Shown piece by piece: positions 36,043-44,161 of a DNA stretch of 64,000 bases; the first letter of the stretch is position 1, and each line of letters starts with the position of its first letter. The notes under the pieces were generated by a model. The model did no database searches. It was not told the DNA's origin and was given only the letters and a program-made list of their open reading frames with translations. The position numbers and the translations under genes were made by a program. This stretch comes from JACVRW01 sp963812915 (GTDB lineage Bacteria > Actinomycetota > Thermoleophilia > Solirubrobacterales > Thermoleophilaceae). The stretch is from the NCBI GenBank assembly GCA_963812915.1, contig CAWEXB010000003.1, positions 186,001 to 250,000 of the forward strand, read 5' to 3'.

Positions 36043-36393
36043 TCAGGTGGCGTAGCTCTCGCTACCCATGACGTGCAGCGATACGTACGGCTCGTCGCCG
36101 ACGACCCAGCTGTCATGCCCCGGGGGCACGTGGAAGAAGTCGCCCGGCTTCATGACCCGCTCGGCGCCGTCGACCATCCTCACGGCCGCCCGGCCGCTCA
36201 GGACGACGCCGACATGCTCCACCTGGCAGGAGCTCTCGCCAGTGGCCTGTCCAACGTGCTGGGACCACTTCCAGCCGGGCTCGTAGGTTGCGCGGCCGAG
36301 CGTCATGGGCCCGACCTCGTAGGTCTCGAAGCGGCCCTTCTCGAAGGTGCGCGTGTCGCTCGGGCTATCGAGGTTGAGAAGCGTGAGGTCCAT
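36043..36393 (-). CDS. Cupin-fold protein
   Basis: A 116-residue single cupin domain. The first motif resembles GESSCQVEHVGVVLSGRAAV and the second is MKPGDFFHVPPGHDSWV. His residues (EHVG, GHD) could bind one metal. It lies 14 bases upstream of the metallo-hydrolase start on the same strand, so the two may be co-transcribed. Function unknown; most such proteins are small-molecule binders or isomerases. Confidence 0.85.
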   Translation of the reverse strand: MDLTLLNLDSPSDTRTFEKGRFETYEVGPMTLGRATYEPGWKWSQHVGQATGESSCQVEHVGVVLSGRAAVRMVDGAERVMKPGDFFHVPPGHDSWVVGDEPYVSLHVMGSESYAT

Positions 36394-36543
36394 GCCGAGC
36401 AGTCTGGCACCGCTCGCACAGCCCGCTCTCGAGCCGAGACAATCGCTCGACCGGCTGAATCGGCCAGCGGCCGAACCAAATCGCGGACGCCTGCGTACAC
36501 CGGAGCGGGAGGATCCTCTTATCCCGACTCAAGGAGGGATGCC

Positions 36544-37015
36544 GTGATCACCGTTCGCAGGATGCTCGCGGTCTTCGCCCTCGCGGTGGCGGTCGCCATT
36601 CTGGCCGCACTTCCCGCCGCGGCGCAGACCACGACGAGGTGTACCGCGTTCGCGGTGCTCCAGCCCGGCAACGAGGTGCCGCCGAGCGACTCGCAAGCGA
36701 CCGGCGCCACGCTCGTGCGCATCAACGGGACGAGCGTTAGCTTCGCGACCGTCATCAGCAACCCCGCGCGCGAGGTGTTCACTCGCGGCCACATCCACCG
36801 CGGGGCCGCGGGCGTCAACGGCCCGATCGAAGTCACGCTGCTTGAGGGGGCCATGAACACTCGTCGTCTGTTCACGCAGTTCGACACGGGCGCCCCAATG
36901 ATGGGCGTTTGACCCCGCCGAAATCTGCGCCAACCCCGCGGGGTTCTACGTCAACTACCACACGACGGCGTTCCCCGGCGGGGCGATCCGCGGCCAGCTG
37001 ACCAGGCTGTTCTAG
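36544..37015 (+). CDS. CHRD domain secreted protein, one frameshift
   Basis: The signal peptide is residues 1-27 (LAVFALAVAVAILAALPAAAQ). A CHRD domain follows (AVLQPGNEVPPSDSQATGA, then FTRGHIHRGAAGVNGPIEVTL). Frame 1 stops at 36912, but frame 2 carries the conserved CHRD end EICANPAGFYVNYHTTAFPG and GAIRGQL to a TAG at 37013-37015. The shift lies at GGG 36903-36905; removing one G joins the two. GTG 36544 follows an AAGGAGGG ribosome site. Role unknown; CHRD proteins are secreted and often occur in environmental bacteria. Confidence 0.82.
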
Positions 37016-37056
37016 CGATATGGGGGGCGCAAGCCCCCCTCTTCGCTCGCCGTACC

Positions 37057-37377
37057 ATGCGGTGCGGCATGGGCCGAGTGGCGCGCTACGGGAAGGCCGT
37101 CGCCCGCGAGGGGCGCGGCGAGGCGCTCGCCGAGCTGTTGCTCGCCGCCGCCGCGGATCTCGACGGCGACCCCGGCTGCGAGCTGTACCTGGTCAACCGC
37201 CAGGTGGGCGAGCCCGACGTCATCTGGGTGACGGAGCTCTGGCGAAGCCAGGATGACCTCGACGCCTCTCTGGAGAAGATCAGGGGAAGCGACCAGGTCG
37301 CGTCGGTCATGGAGCTCGTGACGGACTGGGAGATGATCGAGCTCGAGCTGCTGGGCGGAAAGGGGCCGCGCGGCTAG
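37057..37377 (+). CDS. Antibiotic biosynthesis monooxygenase (ABM) fold protein
   Basis: A 106-residue ABM-type ferredoxin-like protein (YGKAVAREGRGEALAELLLA, CELYLVNRQ, VWVTELWRSQDDLDASL). These dimers are often quinol monooxygenases or stress proteins with no metal. ATG 37057 or ATG 37069 could be the start; the latter fits the family's usual N-terminus. It is convergent with the broken cupredoxin gene. Confidence 0.8.
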   Translation: MRCGMGRVARYGKAVAREGRGEALAELLLAAAADLDGDPGCELYLVNRQVGEPDVIWVTELWRSQDDLDASLEKIRGSDQVASVMELVTDWEMIELELLGGKGPRG

Positions 37378-38260
37378 GGAACGTTCAGGCGCTTCGCGCG
37401 GCTGACGCCCACTTCGTGAGCACTGTCCGCGGGAAGACGGGCTCGGAACACGGCATCGCCCAGCACGCGGAGACGCTTGCTGAACTTCGAGCGAGCGCTC
37501 CCGGCGTCCGTGAGGCGGATCCTCGCGACCGTGAGGTAGGAGCCGCCGCGCGCGCGGCGCTGCAGTTGGAGGAGCCGCCCGTCCCGAGCGGGCCGCACCG
37601 TGCCGAAGAAGCGCACCCGGGCGCCTCGGGTAGGCGTGGCGTCGCTGACTTGGAGGGTGACTGTGGTGTCGGCGCGGCCGCCGGGCGACCCCCGCCGCCG
37701 CCACCGCCGCCTCGCGCCGCCGCCACCGCCGCCGCCGGGCGGTGGATTGCCGCCGCCGGGGGGTGGGGTGCCGCCGCCGGGGGGTGGGGTGCCGCCGCCG
37801 GGGGGTGGGGTGCCGCCGCCGGGTGGGGGCAGGGCGGGGCCGACATGTCACCGTGCCCGCATGCCCGGCGTTCGGCCCTCCGTGCGCCTCGCAGTAGTAG
37901 CTGAAAGATCCCGGCGGCATCGAACGTGCGCGTGGCGTGACCAAGCTGAAGTGCGTCGGCATCTGCCGGCTGCTCGAAGGCTCCGTCCGTCGAACCTCAC
38001 ATTGTGGGATCGCTGCCGGTGTTCGTCCAGGTCACGGTTTCGCCTTGGGTGATCGTGACCTGCGCGTGGCACGAAGACGTCGTCTGCTCGCCTCGACCGG
38101 TGACATCTGCGGCGACCCGGGAGCGCTCGCCGCCGGCTGCGAGCGGCGCGTAGCGGCCACAACCATGACTGCGGCTGAGACGCCTACGAAGAGCAGCCAT
38201 CGCGCCCGCCGAAGCGCGGCCGCCGGCACCTTTTCGCGCCTGCCTTTCGCGCTCTTCCAT
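37374..38260 (-). pseudogene. Cupredoxin-domain surface protein with several frame disruptions
   Basis: No single frame is long, but pieces from all three minus frames assemble into one protein. They are: a membrane/signal segment (LLFVGVSAAVMVVAA); a plastocyanin-like domain (VTITQGETVTWTNTGSDP, HNVRFDG, GAFEQPADADALQ, FSYYCEAHGGP) with the copper ligands His, Cys and His; a Pro/Gly linker (PPPGGGT repeats); and an Ig-like C-terminal domain (ATPTRGARVRFFGTVRPARD) ending at TAG 37374-37376. At least four shifts are needed: one apparent missing base near 38006 and surplus bases near 37985, 37915 and in the linker or signal region. It may be a decayed gene or a badly sequenced low-complexity region. 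Confidence 0.65.
37749..37811. repeat. Tandem 21-base repeat encoding a Pro/Gly linker
   Basis: Three perfect 21-base units lie end to end, and a partial fourth follows to about 37830. On the minus strand they encode TPPPGGG between the cupredoxin and Ig-like domains of the neighbouring gene. Slippage here is expected. Confidence 0.85.
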
Positions 38261-38330
38261 CGCCCTCCCGCGCAGCGTACGCTCGCCGGGCGCCCCTGCC
38301 TACGGCCTCTTCTTAACTTGGCGCCAACGT

Positions 38331-38346
38331 ACTGGTCTAGACCAGT
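38331..38346. promoter_or_regulatory. DasR/NagR-type GntR operator (dre-like), upstream of amino-sugar operon
   Basis: ACTGGTCTAGACCAGT is a perfect 16-base palindrome matching the published DasR-type consensus (ACTGGTCTAGACCACT). It lies 49 bases before the binding-protein ATG and would overlap or abut the promoter. A separate perfect palindrome TTGGCGCCAA is at 38318-38327. The likely ligand protein is the GntR regulator encoded at 41137. Confidence 0.82.
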
Positions 38347-38394
38347 TTGGTAGCGTCTGCTCCTCGCCATCATCGAGGAGGAGGGAGACCACCC

Positions 38395-39508
38395 ATGGCG
38401 GCATCTAGCAAGGTCAGGGCGCTCGCGGCGCTGACCGCGGCTCTCGCGCTGCTGACGGTCAGCGCGTGCGGCGACGACGATGACGACGGCGGCGGCGGAG
38501 GGGGCGACGGCGAGAGCGCCAAGGTCGCGCTGCTATTGCCCGAGACCAAGACCACCCGTTACGAGGAGCAGGACCGGCCGAACTTTGAGCGTCGGGTCAA
38601 GGAGCTCTGCGAGAGCTGCGAGGTGATCTACGCGAACGCCGACCAGGACCCGGCCAAGCAGCAGCAGCAGGCGGAGGCCGCCATCACCCAGGGGGCCAAG
38701 GTGATCGTGATCAGCGCCGTGGACGTTGCTTCCGCCGGGGCCATCGTGGAGCGCGCGAAGCAATCGGACGTCGCCGTGATTGCCTACGGGCGCCTGATTC
38801 CGGACGCCGACATCGACCACTACGTATCGATCGACCCGTTCAAGGTGGGCCAGCAGCAGGCTCAGGTGCAGATGGACGCGATCAAGCAGGACGGCGGAAG
38901 CAGCCCCAGGGTCGTCATGATCAACGGCGCACCGACGGACTCGAACTCGAAGCCCTACAAGGACGGCGCGTCCCAGGTCCTCAAGCAGGAGGGCGCGGAA
39001 ATCGTCAAGTCGTACGACACGCCCGACTGGAGCCCCGACAGGGCCCAGCAGCAGATGGAGCAGTCGATCACGTCGCTCGGCAATGACGGCTTCGACGCCG
39101 TCTACGTGGCCAACGACGGGATGGCCGGTGGCGCGATCGCCGCGCTGAAGGGCGCCCAGATCGATCCCGCGCTCTCGCTTCGTGACCGGCCAGGACGCCG
39201 AGCTGGCGGGAATCCAGCGCATCCTCGCCGGCGAGCAGCTGATGACCGTCTACCAGCCGATCATCGACATCGCGGAGACGTCGGCCGAGCTGGCCGTGCC
39301 CATCGCGCAGGGCGAGGAGCCGCCCGCCGACCTCGCCAAGGACAAGGTCGACAACGGCGCCAAGCAGGTGCCCTCGGTGCTGCTCGACACGATCGCGATC
39401 CTGCCCGACAACATCGACAGCACCGTGGTGAAGGAGGGCTTCCTAGACGTGGGCGAGATCTGCACCGGCAAGTACGCGCAGGACTGCGAGGAGGCCGGAC
39501 TCCAGTGA
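38395..39508 (+). CDS. Xylose-type sugar ABC transporter substrate-binding lipoprotein, one frameshift
   Basis: A periplasmic-binding-protein-like protein (Peripla_BP_4, XylF-like). The signal peptide and lipobox (VSAC) are followed by an unusual Asp/Gly-rich tether. Domain motifs are NADQDPAKQQQQAEAAITQG, GRLIPDADIDHYVSIDPFKV and VNA-type hinges. Frame 1 is lost at about 39165-39178; frame 2 resumes RFVTGQDAELAGIQRILAG to TGA 39506-39508. One surplus base explains this. A strong GAGGAGGAGGGAG ribosome site is present. There is no permease or ATPase gene beside it. It leads the dre-controlled operon, so GlcNAc or a chito-oligomer is the likely ligand. Confidence 0.85.
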
Positions 39509-40449
39509 CCCAGGCGGCGCTCGCCGTCGACGCCGGACAAACCGAGATAAGGGCCGCGCTCACGGGAGAGCGCGGCCTGCGCACCGCCACCGCGCCCGGC
39601 GTACTCCGCCTGGGCGGCGGGACGGGGCCGGACGAGGTGGCCGCCGGCCTGGTGGCGGCGGTCACCGGTCTCGGTGCGCTGCCCGCCCCGGCCCCGCCGG
39701 CCGCCATCGGTCTTTCCGGCTTCGAGGCGGCGAGCGAGCGGGACCTGCGCCGTGTTCACGAGCTGCTGCGCCGCGAGCTGGGCCTTCAACGGGTGGCGAT
39801 CGCGAGCGACGGGTTGACCTCCCTGCTGGGAGCGCTCGGCGACCGGCCGGGCGCCGTGGTTGCCGCGGGCACCGGCACCGTCTGCGTCGCGCGCGATGGT
39901 GAGCGCATGGCGAAGGTCGATGGCTGGGGCTCGCTGCTGGGCGACGCCGGCAGCGGCTTTGCCATCGGGCGCGCCGGCCTGGACGCGGCGCTGCGGCGCC
40001 TCGATGGACGCGGCGGATCGGCGGCGCTCCTGACGGCCGCGGAGCGCCGCTACGGTCCGCCGGCCGGGCTGAGCGAGCGCATCCACGGGGCGCCGGTGCC
40101 CACGCGCGCGGTCGCGAGCTTCGCGGCCGACGTCGCGCGTGAAGCGGCGGCCGGCGACGAGCTCGCCGCCGCGATCCTGCGCGACGCGGGGCGAGAGCTG
40201 GCGACCTCCGCCTGTGCCGCGCTCGGCCGATTGTTCTCGGAAGCGGACGAGGCCGCCGTGTCGTATGCGGGCAACGTCTTCCTGGCGGGGCCGGCGCTGA
40301 TGGAACCGTTCGCGCAACGGGTGGCGGCACTCCGCCCCGGCACGGACATCCTGCCGCCGGCGGGCGACTCGCTGGCCGGCGCCGCGCTCCTCGCCGAGCG
40401 AGCCGAGACGCTGCACCCGGAGCCGGGGATCCTGTGGAGGGCGGCATGA
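39505..40449 (+). CDS. BadF/BadG/BcrA/BcrD-type ATPase, probable N-acetylglucosamine kinase
   Basis: A 314-residue actin-fold sugar kinase. Phosphate-1 motif is ALAVDAGQTEIRAAL, phosphate-2 is AAGTGTVCVARDG, then GWGSLLGDAGSGFAIGRAGL, and the adenosine motif is AGNVFLAGPALM. These are the motifs of eukaryotic-type NAGK and bacterial GlcNAc/GlcN kinases in the BadF family. GTG 39505 overlaps the binding-protein stop by 4 bases. It would phosphorylate the imported amino sugar at C6. Confidence 0.88.
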   Translation: MTQAALAVDAGQTEIRAALTGERGLRTATAPGVLRLGGGTGPDEVAAGLVAAVTGLGALPAPAPPAAIGLSGFEAASERDLRRVHELLRRELGLQRVAIASDGLTSLLGALGDRPGAVVAAGTGTVCVARDGERMAKVDGWGSLLGDAGSGFAIGRAGLDAALRRLDGRGGSAALLTAAERRYGPPAGLSERIHGAPVPTRAVASFAADVAREAAAGDELAAAILRDAGRELATSACAALGRLFSEADEAAVSYAGNVFLAGPALMEPFAQRVAALRPGTDILPPAGDSLAGAALLAERAETLHPEPGILWRAA

Positions 40450-41153
40450 GCGACCCGTTTGTAGCCCTGGAGGGCGGGCTCGTCGTGTCGGTTCAGGCGC
40501 CCGAGGGCAGCCCGCTCAAGGAGACTTCGCACATGACGGCGATGGCCCGCGCCGCCGAGGCCGGCGGCGCGGCGGGGATCCGCGCCGAGGGCGGGGCGGA
40601 CATAGCCGCGATCAGGGCGGCGGTGGCGGCTCCGATCATCGGGTTGCGAAAGCGGAGCGTGCCCGGCAGCCAGGTGTACATCACCCCAGAGCTCGCGGAC
40701 GCCCACGAGGTCGCGGCGGCCGGCGCCGACATCCTGGCGGTCGACGCCACACTCCGCCGGCGGCCGGGCGGCGTCGTTCCCGGCGACTTCATCACGGCGC
40801 TCACTCGCGAGCTGCCGCACCCCGTGCTGGCGGACGTGGATTCACCCGAGGCCGGCGCCGTCGCGCGCGACGCCGGCGCCGCGGCGGTGGCCACCACGCT
40901 CTCGGGCTACACGGACGAGGGGCCGCCGCCGCTCGAACCGGATCTAGAGCTCGTCCGCCGTCTCGCCGCGGAGCTCGACTGCCCGGTCCTGGCCGAGGGA
41001 CGGTACGGGTCGCCCGATGCGGTGCGCGGAGCCTTCGAGGCGGGCGCCTTCGCCGTGGTGGTCGGCGCCGCGATCACCGATCCGCTCTCGCTCACCCGCC
41101 GCTTCGCGGCGGCGGCCGCGGGGGCGCGGAGGCCAAGTGGCGCGCCGAACTGA
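40446..41153 (+). CDS. nanE: Putative N-acetylmannosamine-6-phosphate 2-epimerase (NanE)
   Basis: A 235-residue TIM barrel of the NanE family. It has LVVSVQAPEGSPLKETSHM at the N-terminus, AGIRAEGGADI, IGLRKR, DILAVDATLRRRPGG (catalytic Asp/Lys region), ATTLSGYTDE and VLAEGRYGSPDAVRGAFEAG. It would convert ManNAc-6P to GlcNAc-6P, feeding NagA. ATG overlaps the kinase stop by 4 bases. Its presence widens the operon from GlcNAc to ManNAc or sialic-acid-derived sugars, but no sialidase, NanA or NanK is here. Confidence 0.87.
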   Translation: MSDPFVALEGGLVVSVQAPEGSPLKETSHMTAMARAAEAGGAAGIRAEGGADIAAIRAAVAAPIIGLRKRSVPGSQVYITPELADAHEVAAAGADILAVDATLRRRPGGVVPGDFITALTRELPHPVLADVDSPEAGAVARDAGAAAVATTLSGYTDEGPPPLEPDLELVRRLAAELDCPVLAEGRYGSPDAVRGAFEAGAFAVVVGAAITDPLSLTRRFAAAAAGARRPSGAPN

Positions 41154-41892
41154 CCTCGACGGCATTCCGAGGCGGCTCCGGCGCGGCGCGAAGGGGCAGG
41201 CTCTGCGCGAGATCCTCGAGGGGCTCGTCGCCTCGCTGCCGCCGGGTTCGCCGCTGCCCTCCGAACGGCTGCTGGCCGACCGCTACGGGCTGGCGCGAAT
41301 GACGGTGCGCACGGAGGTGGATCGTCTCGTCACCGAGGGCGCGATCTACCGCCTCCACGGACGCGGGACGTTCGTCGCAGAGCCACGCGTCGCCCAGGCG
41401 GTGCTCTTCAGCTCGTTCACGGAAGACATGCGGGCCCGCGGGATGAGGCCGGGCTCGATCGTCCGCTCGCAGGAGCTGATCGAGGCGACGCCCTTCCTGG
41501 CGACAACGCTCGAGATCGCTCCCGGCGCTCCGGTGGCGCAGCTCGAGCGGGTTCGGACCGCGGACGGCACGCCGATGGCGCTCGAGCGCGCCCACGTGCC
41601 CGCCGATCGCTTCCCGGGCGTCGAGCAGGCCGACTTCGCGAATGGATCCCTATTCGAGGTGCTCGGTCGCTACGGCGTGCATCTCCGGGACGCGGAGCAG
41701 CGCGTGGTCGCGGTGGCGATAGAGGCGGAGGAGGCGGAGCTGCTCGGCGTGCGAGAGGGGGAGCCGGGCCTCCTTTTCCACACCCTCGCCCGCGACGCCA
41801 CCGGGACGCCCGCGTACTACGCCACCTCGCTCTACCGCGGCGATCGCTACGAGATCGAGCTTCGCCAGCGGCGAGAGGAGGAGCGCACCTGA
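41137..41892 (+). CDS. GntR/HutC family regulator (DasR/NagR-like)
   Basis: A 251-residue regulator. The winged HTH is at about residues 15-80 (PSERLLADRYGLARMTVRTE, YRLHGRGTFVAEP), followed by a UTRA effector domain (ATTLEIAPGAPVAQLERVRT, HTLARDATGTPAYYATSLYR). It belongs to the subgroup that senses GlcN-6P/GlcNAc-6P. GTG 41137 overlaps nanE by 17 bases. It is the likely binder of the two dre-like palindromes at 38331 and 44073, so the operon would be self-regulated and de-repressed by its own pathway intermediates. Confidence 0.9.
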   Translation: MARRTDLDGIPRRLRRGAKGQALREILEGLVASLPPGSPLPSERLLADRYGLARMTVRTEVDRLVTEGAIYRLHGRGTFVAEPRVAQAVLFSSFTEDMRARGMRPGSIVRSQELIEATPFLATTLEIAPGAPVAQLERVRTADGTPMALERAHVPADRFPGVEQADFANGSLFEVLGRYGVHLRDAEQRVVAVAIEAEEAELLGVREGEPGLLFHTLARDATGTPAYYATSLYRGDRYEIELRQRREEERT

Positions 41893-41909
41893 CGCCACCG
41901 GGAGCGCGC

Positions 41910-42908
41910 ATGGCGGCGGACATGGCGGCTCAGCCCGCCGTGCTGCGCGGGCTCGCCGAGCGCCGGGCCGAGCTGGTCGGCTCCCTGCGGGGACCGCCGC
42001 CGGCCGGCGTTGTGATCGTGGCGCGCGGCTCCTCGGACTACGCCGCGATCTTCGGCCGGTACCTGCTGGAGGCGGCGACGGGGCGGCCCGTAGCCCTGGC
42101 CGCCGCGAGCCTCCAGACGCTCTACGGGGTCGAGCCGCACCTCGACGGCTGGTTGGCGGTGGGGATCAGCCAGTCCGGGCGTACGCCCGAGATCGCCACC
42201 GTGCTCGAGCGCTACGGCAGTGCGGGTGCCCGCACGGTCGCGGTGACCAACGACCCGGAGAGCCCGCTGGCGAACGCCGCATGGGCGAGCATCTCGCTCG
42301 GCGCGGGCGAGGAGCAGGCGGTGCCCGCGACCAAGACGTTCACGGCCCAGCTGGCGGCCGTGGCGCTCCTCGCCGAGGCCCTCGGACCCGTGCCGTGGGG
42401 AGACGCCGACTGGCGGCGCCTGCCGGTGATGATCGAGGAGGTACTGACGGATTCCGGTCCCGCCGAGCGCGCGGCGGCGTCGCTCGGGGGCGCCCAGGAG
42501 CTCGTCGTCGTCGGCCGCGGCTACCTGATGTGCGTAGCGCTCGAGGCGGCGCTCAAGCTGCGCGAGGCGACCGGCGTTCGGGCCGAGGGCTGGTCCGCGG
42601 CCGACTTCCGGCACGGACCCATGACCGTCGCCCGCGGAGACCTGCCGCTGCTGGCCGTCAGCGCGTCGGGTCCCGCGGCGGCCGACGTGGAGGAGCTGGC
42701 CGCCGGGCTCGAGCGGTCGGGCACCCCGATCATGAGGTTGGCCGACCGCCCCGGCGTGGAGCTCCCCTACCCGGGCGGGCTGGCGGAGCCGCTCTGCGCG
42801 CTGCCGGCGAGCGTGCGGGCGCAGCAGCTCGCGCTCGCGGTCGCGCGGGGCCGTGGGCTCGACCCGGACGAGCCGCCCGGCCTGCGCAAGGTCACGCCGA
42901 CGAGGTGA
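41910..42908 (+). CDS. SIS domain protein, probable glucosamine-6-phosphate deaminase/isomerase
   Basis: A 332-residue protein with two SIS domains. The first has VIVARGSSDYAAIFGRYLLE, VGISQSGRTPEI and VPATKTFTAQLA. The second has LVVVGRGYLMCVALEAALKLRE and AEGWSAADFRHGPM. This is the isomerase half of GlmS without the glutaminase domain, as in NagB-II/AgaS enzymes, giving fructose-6-P and ammonia. ATG 41910 follows a GGGAG site. It is the last gene of the operon, 45 bases from the convergent nagA end. Confidence 0.88.
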   Translation: MAADMAAQPAVLRGLAERRAELVGSLRGPPPAGVVIVARGSSDYAAIFGRYLLEAATGRPVALAAASLQTLYGVEPHLDGWLAVGISQSGRTPEIATVLERYGSAGARTVAVTNDPESPLANAAWASISLGAGEEQAVPATKTFTAQLAAVALLAEALGPVPWGDADWRRLPVMIEEVLTDSGPAERAAASLGGAQELVVVGRGYLMCVALEAALKLREATGVRAEGWSAADFRHGPMTVARGDLPLLAVSASGPAAADVEELAAGLERSGTPIMRLADRPGVELPYPGGLAEPLCALPASVRAQQLALAVARGRGLDPDEPPGLRKVTPTR

Positions 42909-42953
42909 CCGCGGCCGACGCCCGGAGGGTCGACTCCGCAGCGCGCGCCGGGA

Positions 42954-44060
42954 TCATCCGGACGCGAAGGCCTCGGTCCCGCCCACCAGCGTGCGAGTGA
43001 CCCCCAGCGCCTCGTCGAGGACAGTCACGTGCGCGGGCGAGCCCTCGCGCAGCACGCCGAGGTCCGGGCGGTCGAGCAGCCGCGCCGGTGCGGTGGCCGC
43101 CGCGTGCACCGCGTCCTCGAGCGCGGCGCCGCTCTCCACCAGGTTGCGCACGGCCTCGTCCATCGTCAGGACGCTCCCGGCCAGTGTTCCGTCGGGCAGA
43201 CGCACCGCGCCGTCCCGGACGTGAACGGTGCGCCCGGCGAGCCCGTAGTGCCCGGGCTCGAGCAGGGTGGCCTCTATGGCGTCGGTGACGAGGCAGAAGC
43301 GGTCGCGGGCCGCCAGGAAGGCGCCGTAGGCGGCCTCGGGCGCGAGGTGGACGCCGTCGACGATCGCCTGCACGGTCACGTCAGGCCGTACGAGGGCGAC
43401 GCCGCCGAGGCCGGGGTCGCGCGGTCGCCATCGGCGGTGGGCGTTGTGGACGTGGGTGACGCCGCGAGCGCCGCGGTCGAAGCCGGCGTGGCCCTGCGCG
43501 GCGTCGGCATCCGAGTGTCCGCACGAGACGACCACGCCGCCGTGCACGAGTCGCTCGATCAGTTCGAGCGCGCCGGGCAGCTCTGGAGCGAGCGTCATCA
43601 TCGTCACGGGACCGAGCGCACAAAGGCGCGCCGCGAGCGCCGGGTCGGGCGGGCGCAGATGCGCCGGATCGTGCGCGCCCGCCCAGTGGGGGGAGAGGAA
43701 CGGTCCCTCCAGGTGGACCCCGATCACCCGCGGAAGCTCGGCCTCCACGCTGGACACCTCCTCCGCGACCTCGAGCGGCTCGCGGTACGCGTCGGCGCGC
43801 GAGGAGACGAGCGTCGGCTGGAATGCCACGACACCGGTCGCCGCGAGCGCCGAGGCCGCGCGACTCAGCCCGGCGACGTCGGTGGTGAGGAAGTCCACTC
43901 CGGCGACGCCATTGATGTGGACGTCCACGTAGCCCGGCACCGCCGTGCCCCGGAGGCCGGCGGGCTGTACGCCGACGGCGGCCACGACGCCGTCCTCGAT
44001 TCTCACATCCCCGTCGACGAGCTCTCCGTCGACGATCGCGGCGCTGACTCCGAGTCGCAC
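42954..44060 (-). CDS. nagA: N-acetylglucosamine-6-phosphate deacetylase
   Basis: A 368-residue amidohydrolase. VPGYVDVHINGVAGVDFL opens the metal site, GVHLEGPFLSPHWAGAHDP has the metal Glu, VVSCGHSDADA and GVTHVHNAH give His ligands, and FCLVTDAIEA the catalytic Asp. The first barrel motif reads HING rather than HxHG, as in many NagA with a single metal. The start is GTG 44058-44060, and a dre-like operator lies 13 bases upstream. With the SIS deaminase it completes GlcNAc-6P to fructose-6P. Confidence 0.92.
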   Translation of the reverse strand: MRLGVSAAIVDGELVDGDVRIEDGVVAAVGVQPAGLRGTAVPGYVDVHINGVAGVDFLTTDVAGLSRAASALAATGVVAFQPTLVSSRADAYREPLEVAEEVSSVEAELPRVIGVHLEGPFLSPHWAGAHDPAHLRPPDPALAARLCALGPVTMMTLAPELPGALELIERLVHGGVVVSCGHSDADAAQGHAGFDRGARGVTHVHNAHRRWRPRDPGLGGVALVRPDVTVQAIVDGVHLAPEAAYGAFLAARDRFCLVTDAIEATLLEPGHYGLAGRTVHVRDGAVRLPDGTLAGSVLTMDEAVRNLVESGAALEDAVHAAATAPARLLDRPDLGVLREGSPAHVTVLDEALGVTRTLVGGTEAFASG

Positions 44061-44072
44061 CCCGGCCCTTTC

Positions 44073-44089
44073 GCTGGTCTATACCAGTC
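44073..44089. promoter_or_regulatory. DasR/NagR-type GntR operator (dre-like), upstream of nagA
   Basis: GCTGGTCTATACCAGTC contains the palindrome CTGGTCTATACCAG, one base off the operator at 38331 in its centre. It sits 13 bases upstream of the nagA GTG, where it would block transcription. It could also affect the divergent gene at 44162. Confidence 0.8.
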
Positions 44090-44146
44090 TGAGTTTATGG
44101 TCTCGCCGGTAGCGAGCACCCGTCAGGCCCGCGATCCGCGCCAGTA

Positions 44147-44160
44147 TTAGGCTTCCCTAA
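44147..44160. promoter_or_regulatory. Short inverted repeat before the phosphodiesterase/GT gene
   Basis: TTAGG-CTTC-CCTAA ends one base before ATG 44162. It could form a small hairpin over the ribosome site or be an operator half. Short enough to be chance. Confidence 0.3.
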
Positions 44161-44161
44161 C

